From: JBEAOO01 sp041164825
GTDB taxonomy: Bacteria; Pseudomonadota; Gammaproteobacteria; Burkholderiales; Burkholderiaceae_C
DNA length: 16,009 nt
NCBI GenBank assembly: GCA_041164825.1
Contig: JBEAOO010000344.1
Coordinates: 1 to 16,009, forward strand
Direction: 5' to 3'
In this document: positions 8,601-14,213 of the stretch, in pieces
Layout of the letters: every line of letters starts with the position of its first letter
Position numbering within the stretch: position 1 is the stretch's first letter
Program-made: the position numbers and the translations under genes
The notes under the pieces: generated by a model
Databases searched by the model: none
What the model was told of the DNA's origin: nothing
Seen by the model: the letters and a program-made list of their open reading frames with translations, nothing else

Positions 8601-8785
8601 TTGAAGATCTTGGAGCCGTTGCTGGTGAGCGGCGAGCTGCCGTGGCAGCTGGCGCAGCTGTTGGCGTAGCGCGTGGCGCCCAGCACCGGGTCGGCGGCCC
8701 AGGCTGGGCTGGCGCTGGCCAGGGCCAGCCCGGCGAGGGTGGCGGCCGTGCGCAGCCGGGTCCACAGGGAGGAGGGGTGTGTCAT
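5699..8785 (-). CDS. Cytochrome c / choice-of-anchor D repeat protein with JDVT-CTERM-like sorting tail
   Basis: A 1028-residue exported protein. In order: a signal peptide (1-31, cleavage near AWA-ADP); a monohaem cytochrome c domain (about 33-104) with CASCH (44-48) and a likely axial Met81; eight immunoglobulin-like repeats of about 108 residues (about 106-972) of the choice-of-anchor D/ASH type, each with the signatures LxFGxxxVGxxS, NSGxxxLxL, a Cys pair, FxPxxxGxRxAxLxIxxNA and LSGTG; a Gly/Ser/Asp linker; and a C-terminal signal with GG-Cys997, a hydrophobic helix (about 1007-1022) and RRRR. This tail fits the recently defined Cys-containing sorting signals, best JDVT-CTERM, and the matching protease is encoded 19 bp upstream. 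The ATG at 8785 gives the signal peptide; an upstream frame to 8836 does not. Function is unknown; a surface-anchored haem protein is the simplest reading. Confidence 0.88.
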   Translation of the reverse strand: MTHPSSLWTRLRTAATLAGLALASASPAWAADPVLGATRYANSCASCHGSSPLTSNGSKIFNGRNSASAIDSAISGNTGGMGSLRSAFPVGGAAIADVAAYLGNAPSTLTFASTNVGSTSATQTVTVRASSKAGQGISSLVITPSGDFSRSGGTCATTVAVGTSCTVIVAFTPTAAGARTGTLSIAHNGLTTPALIALSGTGAGTVATPIAALAPGALSFASTAVGSTSAQQSTTLSNSGTGPLTIGTITRTGTDFTIAGGTCAAGGTVAAGSSCTVALAFAPAATGARTGSVAITHNASGGTATVSLSGTATAAAAPAAALSASTLSFGSLTVGSTSSGQSLTLSNSGTAALTLGTLSTGSSDYAISGGSCAAGGTVAAGASCTVALTFTPTAAGARSATLTVTHNASGGSSTAGLSGTGVAATPVIGVSPSALSFSQVVGSRSAASTVTISNSGTAALTLGTFTFTGAQASDFALGSSNTCTAGGNVAASSSCALSVTFLPTASGARSASLVITHNASGASSTITLSGTGTAAPQPTVSLNSSALTFGAAVVGSSSATQTVTVSNSGSAALSFTGFTLTGASGDYTRSGSCSTASALAAGSSCTVVLGFTPTATGTRSATLTIASNASNGSAAIALSGTGNALPVPAVSLSPASLDFGNQSIGVASAARSITLSNSGSGALAISALGTSAPYALTHNCGASVAAGASCTVNVVFTPNGAGAANGNVTLATNASGSPHAVTLSGTGLLALPALSWSSASALAFGTVTVGQSSATVSRTLSNAGPGSATLTALPISGSEAGDFAVAAGSSCSASTVLAAGSSCTLVLSFSPAAAGSRSASLQVSSNGSNPGALSLSGTGAAAASAAVSTTPTSLSLQMDATASSSAPQTLLISNSGSAVLNVSGYAIATGAFSVAPAASNGCPAAPFVLQPGQSCALNVTWTSATDTSASGSVQITTDASATPLDVPVLATRSSVSNTGESGSGSADNSADNTVGGCAIASGQSAVDPLLWLLVVAAIGVLWRRRRHD
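5702..5806 (-). other. JDVT-CTERM-like C-terminal sorting signal
   Basis: Encodes the last 35 residues of the repeat protein: GG-Cys997, a short polar spacer with Asp1007, a 16-residue hydrophobic helix and a terminal RRRRHD. Known Cys-type tripartite signals (MYXO-CTERM, JDVT-CTERM and similar) share an invariant Cys before the helix and are processed by CPBP-family intramembrane proteases. The JDVT assignment rests on the GGC...D spacing and on the adjacent MrtJ-like gene; I could not run the profile. Confidence 0.65.
5870..8470 (-). repeat. Eight tandem ~325-bp coding repeats (ASH/choice-of-anchor D domains)
   Basis: In-frame, diverged tandem units, each encoding about 108 residues, covering residues 106-972 of the large exported protein. 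Every unit contains two cysteines 12-18 residues apart (for example GGTC...SSCTV), so one disulfide per repeat is predicted. The units share many short identical stretches at the DNA level, such as those encoding NSG and LSGTG. The composition keeps several antisense and shifted frames free of stops, which explains long spurious open frames here. Confidence 0.85.
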
Positions 8786-8804
8786 GGGCAGTCTCGGGGC
8801 GAGG

Positions 8805-9263
8805 TCAAAACAGGAGGGAGTCGAGGTGCGGTGCACCCAGCAGCCAGATCAGGTTGAACAGCGCATGCAGCGCCGCACAGGGCAGCCAGTGGCGCTGGCG
8901 CTGGTAAAGCGCGCCCAGGGCCAGCGCCGGCAGCGCGGTGGCCGCGGCCCAGGCCAGGGCGCTGGGGTGGGCCAGCGCGTGGGCGGTGGCAAACAGCAGG
9001 GCGGTCAGCGTGATCGGCAGCGCCGGATGGGCCTGGGGCCAGCGGCGCAACAGCGCCTCGTGCAGCCCGGCGCGAAAGACGATTTCTTCGCACAGCGGCG
9101 CGCCCAGCAGCAGCCACAACGTGGCGGGCGGCGCGCCGGCCGCCCCACCGAGCCCGGCAATGAGGGCGAGCGCGAGGGCGACCACCGCGCTCGGCCCGGC
9201 CAAGGCTGGGGCCGGGCGCAGGGAGGCAGGACGCTGAGGCAGGAGGAGCAAGGAGGCAGGCAT
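8805..9263 (-). CDS. CPBP-family glutamic intramembrane protease, MrtJ-like (JDVT-CTERM system)
   Basis: A small polytopic inner-membrane protease of 152 residues. The three CPBP/Abi motifs are intact: EEIVFR (59-64, catalytic Glu pair and Arg), FATAH (91-95, His95) and HALFN (133-137, His133 and Asn137). Helices cover roughly 25-44, 47-60, 82-97, 104-119 and 130-143. CPBP proteases next to a Cys-type C-terminal sorting signal are known as myxosortase-like enzymes; MrtJ is the one paired with JDVT-CTERM. The substrate gene starts 19 bp downstream on the same strand, so enzyme and target are probably co-transcribed, with the protease first. The ATG at 9263 lies only two bases from a strong dyad and has no visible Shine-Dalgarno. 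A leaderless start, or a later TTG start, is possible. Protease family is firm; the MrtJ label depends on context. Confidence 0.85.
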   Translation of the reverse strand: MPASLLLLPQRPASLRPAPALAGPSAVVALALALIAGLGGAAGAPPATLWLLLGAPLCEEIVFRAGLHEALLRRWPQAHPALPITLTALLFATAHALAHPSALAWAAATALPALALGALYQRQRHWLPCAALHALFNLIWLLGAPHLDSLLF

Positions 9264-9265
9264 GG

Positions 9266-9294
9266 CATTGAATGTGCAAAACGCACATTCAATG
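9266..9294. promoter_or_regulatory. Perfect 12-bp dyad at the head of the redox/sorting operon
   Basis: CATTGAATGTGC (9266-9277) and its exact reverse complement (9283-9294) are separated by AAAAC. The dyad ends two bases from the protease ATG. It could be the operator of a dimeric repressor covering the promoter, or a 5'-UTR stem-loop controlling the first gene. It has no T-tract in either direction, so it is not a typical terminator. The rest of the 181-bp divergent region (9264-9444) contains no clear sigma-70 promoter that I can defend. Confidence 0.6.
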
Positions 9295-9444
9295 TAAAGG
9301 CATCATCCAGGCAAAGGCTTAGCGATGTGTCGGAATGTTTCTGAGCTGTCAGGCCGCGACGCTGCTTTTGCGGGGAAATGCAGCCTTCGCGCGGCAGCCC
9401 CGGCTGTCTTCTGCACAATGCCGGTTTTCCCCTGCGCGCCACCC

Positions 9445-9780
9445 ATGTCCGACGAGAACCAGATCGAGATCCCGCCCAGCTTTGTGGCGCTGTACGTTCC
9501 CCCAGGCCGCATCAAGCCCACCGAGCCGCGCGCGGTGATTGCAGAGCGTTACGAGTTTTGTGACGACCTGGCGCAGCTGATGATGGAGACCGCCAGCAAC
9601 ATGCTGCACGGCCTGGGCATCACCGAGATGGACGTGATCGAGCGCTGCCACCGGGGGCTGTTGACGCCCGAGTCGGGCGTGAGCGAGGCCGAGGCCGGTT
9701 GGGTGGTGCGCCGGCTGGCCGAGCTGCAAGGCTGGGACGACCCGGGTCCGATGGGCGCTGAGCCTGCCGCCGCGGGCTGA
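9445..9780 (+). CDS. Conserved hypothetical protein (Burkholderiales type)
   Basis: A 111-residue soluble, acidic protein that I do not recognise as any characterised family. It opens MSDENQIEIPPSFVALYVPPG, followed by Arg-Ile-Lys-Pro, then a helical segment (ERYEFCDDLAQLMMETA, about 33-49), a GITEMDVIERCHRGL stretch and a final amphipathic helix (VVRRLAELQGW). There is no signal peptide or membrane segment. The ATG at 9445 begins the conserved-looking part; the same frame extends upstream to 9325, but that part looks like intergenic translation. It is divergent from the protease operon, and its stop is three bases from the stop of the convergent helicase gene, leaving no room for a terminator. 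From memory, similar short proteins occur widely in Comamonadaceae. Confidence 0.8.
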   Translation: MSDENQIEIPPSFVALYVPPGRIKPTEPRAVIAERYEFCDDLAQLMMETASNMLHGLGITEMDVIERCHRGLLTPESGVSEAEAGWVVRRLAELQGWDDPGPMGAEPAAAG

Positions 9781-9783
9781 GCG

Positions 9784-12177
9784 TCAGCGCCGCCCCGGCA
9801 CCGCCCACCAGTGCGGCAACAAGTTGCGCACCTGGGCGCGGGCATAGCGCGGGTCGATCAGCACCACCGTGCCCTCGTCGCTCGGCGTGCGGATCACGCG
9901 GCCCGCGGCTTGCACCACTTTTTGCAAGCCGGGGTAGAGGTAGGCGTAGTCGTGGCCGGCGCCATAGAGCGCCTCCATGCGCGCCTTCAGTTGTTCGTTC
10001 ACGGGGTTGAGTTGCGGCAGGCCGAGCGTGGCGATGAAGGCGCCGATCAGCCGCGTGCCGGGCAGATCAATCCCTTCGGCAAACGCGCCGCCCAGCACCG
10101 CAAAACCAATGCCCTGGCCCTCGGGCACAAAGCGCGCCAAAAACGCGCTGCGCGCGGCCTCGCCCATGGCGCGGGCCTGCTGCCACAGGGGCACCTGCGG
10201 GTGGGTGAAGCGCAGCCGCTCGGCCACCTGCGCCAGGTGCTCAAAGCTGCTGAAAAACGCCAGGTAGTTGCCCGGTCGCGCCGCGTATTGCGCCGCCATC
10301 AGATCGGCCAGCGGGCCCACCGAAGCAGCGCGCTCCGACCAGCGCATCGGAATGTGGCCGACGATCTGCACCTGCAGTTGTGCAGCCTCGAACGGCGCCT
10401 CCACGTCCACCCACGGCGTGCCCTCGGGCAGGCCCAGCAGGTCGGCGTGGTAGTGCGCGGGGCTCAGCGTGGCCGAGAACAACACGGCGCTGTGCGCCGC
10501 CGCCCAGCGTGGTTTCAGGTGCGGCGCGGGCACCAGGTTGCGCAGCGTCAGCGTGGGCGCGCTGGCAAAACCGGCATCGGCGTGCGGCGGGGTCAGGTCG
10601 AGCACGCTGTGCTCGCCAAAGGTGTCGAGCAAGCGGGTGAAGGCCAGCGTGTCGAAGTACACGCGCAGCAGCTCAGGGCCCAGGCCGCCGCTGGGCGCGC
10701 GCGGGTTCTTGGCCTGGTGCTCGCCCACGGCGGTGTTGAACTGCTGCAGCGCGGCCAGCATGGGCGGCGGCACCTCGGTGAGCGCGCTGTAGGCCTCGCC
10801 GTCGGGCAGCGCGGGCAGCTCGTCCCAGGCGCGCAGCAGCTTGCCCAGGGGGGCGCGCAAGGGCTTGGGCGCGCTCTCGCGCACGGCGGTCAGCGCGTCA
10901 AAGGTGAGGGCGGCGCTGTACATGCCGCGGGCGCGGTCGAGCAGGTTGTGCGCCTCGTCCACCCACAGCGCCACGCGCCAGTGGAGGGCCACGGTCAGGC
11001 CGTGCAGCAGCGCGGCGCTGTCGAAGTGGTGGTTGTAGTCGCCCACGATCACATCGGCCCAGCGCACCAGCTCGTGCCCCAGGTAGTAGGGGCAGATCTG
11101 GTGCTGCCGGCCGAGCTGGCGCAGCGCGGGCTGGTCCCACACGGGCAGGTCCAGCGCGTCCAGGCGTGCGGCGTGCAGCCGGTCGTAAAAGCCGCGCGCA
11201 AGCGGGCACGAGTCGCCATGGCCGGCCTTGTCGGGGTGCTCGCAGGCGGTGTCGCGCGCCACCAGCTCGATGGCGCGAAGCGGCAGGCCGGGCGCATGGG
11301 CGCGCACGCTGGCCAGCGCTTGCAACGCGATCTGCCGGCCGGGGGTTTTGGCGGTGAGGCAGAGCAGCTTGTCCAGGCCTTGTGTGGGCATGGCCTTGAG
11401 CAGCGGAAACAGCGTGTCCACGGTTTTGCCGATGCCGGTAGGCGCTTGCGCCATCAGCACCTGGCCGCGCACCGCCGCGCGGTAGACGGCCTCGCTGAGT
11501 GCACGTTGGCCGGGGCGAAAGTCGCCGTGCGGAAACGTCAATGCGCGCAGCGCCGCATCGCGCGCCAGGCGGTGGGCCTGCTCTTGCGCGGCCCAGGCGG
11601 CGTAGCGCGCGCACAGGGCGCTGAACACGGCCTGCAGGTCGGCCGCGCTGAAGGTCTCCGCCATCACCGTCTCTTGCCAGCTGGCCACGTCCAGGTAGAC
11701 CAGCGCCACCTCCAGCTGCGCCAGGCCGCGTTCGGCGCACAGCATGGCGCCATACACCTGGGCCTGTGCCTCGTGCAGCGCGCGCCGGTTGGGCGGCATC
11801 AGCGAGAGGTCACCGCGGAAGGTCTTGATCTCCTCCAATCGGCCGCGCTCCGCATCAAAGCCATCGGCGCGGCCGCGCACGGTGAGCGTGCCGTGGGCGC
11901 TGCTGAAGACCGCGCTGAGGGTGACCTCCGATTCATAGTCCGCCCCGCGCCGCGACACCACCAGCTGGTGCCCGGCCTGGCCTTCGAGCGCGGTGGCCGA
12001 GGGCGTGAAGCGGTGATCCAGGTCGCCCTCTTTGGCCGTGAACTCGCACAGCGCGCGCACGGCCACGGTGGTGTGGACGCCACCGGATGGGTCCTCCAAC
12101 GCGGCATCCGCGGGGAGGTCTGGGGCGTCGGCGGAGGCGGTCACAAGGGGGCGGGCGGGCACTGCGAAAACCGGCAT
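9784..12177 (-). CDS. DinG/XPD-like ATP-dependent DNA helicase with N-terminal RecB-like nuclease domain
   Basis: A 797-residue superfamily 2 helicase probably acting in DNA repair or structure resolution. The N-terminal part (about 95-150) carries a PD-(D/E)xK signature: Asp105 in GRADGF, Glu116-Ile-Lys118 in LEEIKTF, then QAQVYGAM (138-145), the RecB-family QxxxY element. Helicase motifs follow: Walker A QAPTGIGKT (244-252), DEAH in LWVDEAHNL (404-412), and a C-terminal QAAGRVIRTPSDEG block (motif VI). Iron-sulfur-type cysteines are Cys312, Cys324 and Cys362, but a fourth that XPD-like proteins need is not visible; position 319 (KAGHGDSC) is a candidate for the lost one. I chose the ATG at 12177, just before the conserved region. 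An ATG at 12219 or a GTG at 12273 would lengthen it, the latter running into the divergent kinase gene. Family is firm; gene name is not assigned. Confidence 0.9.
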   Translation of the reverse strand: MPVFAVPARPLVTASADAPDLPADAALEDPSGGVHTTVAVRALCEFTAKEGDLDHRFTPSATALEGQAGHQLVVSRRGADYESEVTLSAVFSSAHGTLTVRGRADGFDAERGRLEEIKTFRGDLSLMPPNRRALHEAQAQVYGAMLCAERGLAQLEVALVYLDVASWQETVMAETFSAADLQAVFSALCARYAAWAAQEQAHRLARDAALRALTFPHGDFRPGQRALSEAVYRAAVRGQVLMAQAPTGIGKTVDTLFPLLKAMPTQGLDKLLCLTAKTPGRQIALQALASVRAHAPGLPLRAIELVARDTACEHPDKAGHGDSCPLARGFYDRLHAARLDALDLPVWDQPALRQLGRQHQICPYYLGHELVRWADVIVGDYNHHFDSAALLHGLTVALHWRVALWVDEAHNLLDRARGMYSAALTFDALTAVRESAPKPLRAPLGKLLRAWDELPALPDGEAYSALTEVPPPMLAALQQFNTAVGEHQAKNPRAPSGGLGPELLRVYFDTLAFTRLLDTFGEHSVLDLTPPHADAGFASAPTLTLRNLVPAPHLKPRWAAAHSAVLFSATLSPAHYHADLLGLPEGTPWVDVEAPFEAAQLQVQIVGHIPMRWSERAASVGPLADLMAAQYAARPGNYLAFFSSFEHLAQVAERLRFTHPQVPLWQQARAMGEAARSAFLARFVPEGQGIGFAVLGGAFAEGIDLPGTRLIGAFIATLGLPQLNPVNEQLKARMEALYGAGHDYAYLYPGLQKVVQAAGRVIRTPSDEGTVVLIDPRYARAQVRNLLPHWWAVPGRR

Positions 12178-12248
12178 CTTGGCATGGCTCACTGGCCCAG
12201 GCTGCTGCTGTGTGCCCATGCCCACGGTGCTCGCCCTGCCGCGCCACA

Positions 12249-12896
12249 ATGCTGCCCATGCGCACGACCCCACCTCCCTTGCCCGCTGCCGCCGTCTCGC
12301 GGCTCAACACCTTGCTCGCCAGCGGTTCGCGCCGCATCCTCGGCCTGGTCGGCCCGCCGGGCGCTGGCAAGTCCACCTTGGCCGAGGCCCTGCTCGCGGC
12401 CTGCCCCACGGGCTTGGCCCAAGTGGTGCCGATGGACGGCTACCACCTCGCCAATGTCGAGCTGGCGCGCCTGGGCCGCCGCGGCCGCAAGGGCGCGCCC
12501 GACACCTTCGACGCCGCCGGTTATGCCGCGCTGCTGCAGCGCTTGCGCAGCCAGCAGCCCGGCGAGGTGATCTACGCGCCCGAGTTCCGCCGCGAGATCG
12601 AAGAGCCCATCGCCAACGCCATCCCCGTGTTCCCCGAGGCGCAGCTGCTCATCACCGAAGGCAACTACCTGCTGGTCGACCAAGGCCCCTGGGCCAGCGT
12701 GCGCCCGCAGCTCGACGAGGTCTGGTGGGTCGATGTGGACAACAGCCTGCGCGTGCAGCGCCTCACCCACCGCCACATCCAGTTCGGCCGCGAGCCCGAA
12801 GCGGCAGCCGCCTGGGTGCAAGGCACCGACGAGCCCAACGCCCGCTTGATCGAGCAGGGTCGGGCGCGGGCGGATTGGGTGTTTGCTTGGGGGTGA
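12249..12896 (+). CDS. P-loop nucleoside/nucleotide kinase-like protein (PRK/CoaA fold)
   Basis: A 215-residue cytoplasmic small-molecule kinase. It has Walker A GPPGAGKST (35-43), a MDGYHLAN block (62-69) of the type that positions substrate in uridine kinase, phosphoribulokinase and type I pantothenate kinase, a GRKGAPDTFD segment (79-88), YAPEFRREIEEPI (109-121), and a Walker B-like LLITEGNYLL (133-142). This set matches the nucleoside/nucleotide kinase family proteins sometimes labelled fructose-transport kinase FrcK; the true substrate is unknown. Two in-frame ATGs, 12249 and 12258, are equally plausible and neither has a strong ribosome site. The gene is divergent from the helicase, with 71 GC-rich bases between, and convergent with the AAA ATPase, 15 bp from its stop. 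I infer no functional link to either neighbour. Confidence 0.85.
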   Translation: MLPMRTTPPPLPAAAVSRLNTLLASGSRRILGLVGPPGAGKSTLAEALLAACPTGLAQVVPMDGYHLANVELARLGRRGRKGAPDTFDAAGYAALLQRLRSQQPGEVIYAPEFRREIEEPIANAIPVFPEAQLLITEGNYLLVDQGPWASVRPQLDEVWWVDVDNSLRVQRLTHRHIQFGREPEAAAAWVQGTDEPNARLIEQGRARADWVFAWG

Positions 12897-12898
12897 GC

Positions 12899-12931
12899 CC
12901 GGCGCTGGCGCTCAAGCGCCCGAAGCGCCGG
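12899..12931. terminator. Possible bidirectional terminator between convergent genes
   Basis: CCGGCGCT (12899-12906) pairs exactly with AGCGCCGG (12924-12931), with a nested GGCGCT/AGCGCC inside. It sits in the 15-bp gap between the kinase and AAA ATPase stops and extends into the last codons of the ATPase. A short TTT follows on the plus side. The T-tract is too short to be sure, and part of the pairing comes from Gly-Ala codons. Confidence 0.35.
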
Positions 12932-14096
12932 TTTCCCGCAACATGAACGCGTCGAACAGCGGCACGGTGAAGGCGATTTGTCCGTACTCGGGGCTGAAGA
13001 TCATGCCCTTTTTGATCAAGCTGTCTCGCACCGGCCCCAAGCTGGTGGCCGTTCGACCCATGGCGGTGGCCACATCGGCGGACCGTTGTGCGCCCTCGCC
13101 CAGTTCGGCCAGCCGGCGCATGTAGTCGCGCTCCAGCGGCGTGGTGCGGTCGAACCGAACCCGAAAAAAGGACTCATCGAGCTTGCGGATCGACTCGGTG
13201 GTCGCCGTCCGCGCGTCTTGCTCGCTGATGGCGGTGCCTTGCGCGATGTTCCACGCGCTGTAGCCCCACTCCTGTAAAAAATACGGGTAGCCACGGGTCT
13301 GGAGGTAAATCTCTTGCAGGGCGGCATCGGTGATGCTGGCGCCCTCTTGCTCGACCGGATCCCGAATGGCCTGCCACGCGTCTTGGGCGCTCAGCGCATC
13401 CAGGCGCGGGAAGTCAAACAGCCGCTCCGCATAACTTTTAGCATCGCCCGACTGGCCCGCCAGTTGCGGCAAGCCGGCCCCAAACAGCACCAGCGGCAAG
13501 CCCGCTTGGTTGATGGCGTGGATGCCGCGGATCAAGGCGCCCAACTCGTCCTTCGACAGGTACTGCAATTCATCAATGAGGATGGCCACGGGCTTGCCCG
13601 CATCGCGTGCGGCTTCACCGGTGGCGATCAGCACGTCGCGCAGGTCATCTTCCAGGTGGCCCGAGTCGGCGTAACCCGCCTCCGGATCGACGCCCAAAGT
13701 CACTTCGGCGCCGCCGGCCGAGATGGTGAGCGGGCCGATGAAGCTGCGCAGGATGCGCAACCCCTTCTTCACCGTTTCCACCGCTTTGTGCGAGCGGTCC
13801 AGATTCAACAGCAGCCGCCGCAGCACGGGAAACAAGAGCTGCTTCAGCTCAGCCCCGTCGTGGGCTTCTTGCATCTCTGCGAGGTAACCCAAGGCGACCG
13901 CACGCTCCTTGATCTGGTTCAGCAAGACTGTCTTGCCCACCCCTCGCAGCCCCAAGATCATCAGCGACTTGGCATGTCGTCCGCGCATGGTGCGCTGGAG
14001 CGCGGTGTCGGCAGTTTCCAGCACATCGGCGCGCCCCGAAAGCTCCGGTGGCGACACCCCCGCTCCAGGGTTGAAGGGGTTGATGTTCTTGTCCAT
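12912..14096 (-). CDS. AAA family ATP-binding protein (ORC/AAA_16-like) with winged-helix-like C-terminus
   Basis: A 394-residue cytoplasmic ATPase. The N-terminal FNPGAGVSPPELSGR lead-in is followed by Walker A LGLRGVGKT (48-56), Walker B AILIDELQYL (171-180), a sensor-1-like LVLFGAGLPQL (202-212) and a helical lid region (about 235-300). The final 75 residues (about 320-390, with RRLAELGEG, VATAMGRTATSLGPVRDSLIKKGMI and a terminal strand) look like a winged-helix domain, as in ORC/Cdc6-like and MNS-type ATPases. The ATG at 14096 has GGGAG five bases upstream. It stands alone between convergent and upstream genes and has its own AT-rich promoter, unlike its neighbours. This could reflect horizontal acquisition or tight self-regulation. 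No specific process can be assigned from sequence. Confidence 0.85.
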   Translation of the reverse strand: MDKNINPFNPGAGVSPPELSGRADVLETADTALQRTMRGRHAKSLMILGLRGVGKTVLLNQIKERAVALGYLAEMQEAHDGAELKQLLFPVLRRLLLNLDRSHKAVETVKKGLRILRSFIGPLTISAGGAEVTLGVDPEAGYADSGHLEDDLRDVLIATGEAARDAGKPVAILIDELQYLSKDELGALIRGIHAINQAGLPLVLFGAGLPQLAGQSGDAKSYAERLFDFPRLDALSAQDAWQAIRDPVEQEGASITDAALQEIYLQTRGYPYFLQEWGYSAWNIAQGTAISEQDARTATTESIRKLDESFFRVRFDRTTPLERDYMRRLAELGEGAQRSADVATAMGRTATSLGPVRDSLIKKGMIFSPEYGQIAFTVPLFDAFMLRETGASGA

Positions 14097-14109
14097 GCCG
14101 GCTCCCGCT

Positions 14110-14164
14110 TAGTGACTTATTCCGATTCTATTAAGAAATAGATATAACCGGATACAAGTCACTA
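14110..14164. promoter_or_regulatory. AT-rich promoter region bracketed by a 9-bp inverted repeat
   Basis: TAGTGACTT (14110-14118) and its exact reverse complement AAGTCACTA (14156-14164) flank 37 bp of unusually AT-rich DNA directly upstream of the AAA ATPase gene. On the minus strand TAGAAT (14125-14130) is a good -10 hexamer; no convincing -35 is found at normal spacing. The inner half-site would overlap the predicted transcription start, and the outer one would lie upstream of the promoter, as expected for paired operator half-sites. Confidence 0.5.
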
Positions 14165-14213
14165 GATGTTGAGCCCCTTCCGAGCTCGATCCCGCTGTGT
14201 GGCCCCGTCAGGT

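Noticed and set aside
5705..8857. Several long plus-strand open frames antisense to the repeat gene
   Set aside because: They arise from high GC and the repeated codons on the other strand, show Ala/Gly/Arg-biased translation and no recognisable domains.
12178..12248. Shared divergent promoter between helicase and kinase genes
   Set aside because: The 71 bp are GC-rich and I see no hexamers good enough to call a promoter.
9811..12570. A 919-codon plus-strand open frame opposite the helicase
   Set aside because: Composition is biased (Gly/Gln/His/Ala/Arg) with no motif, while the minus strand encodes full helicase motifs.
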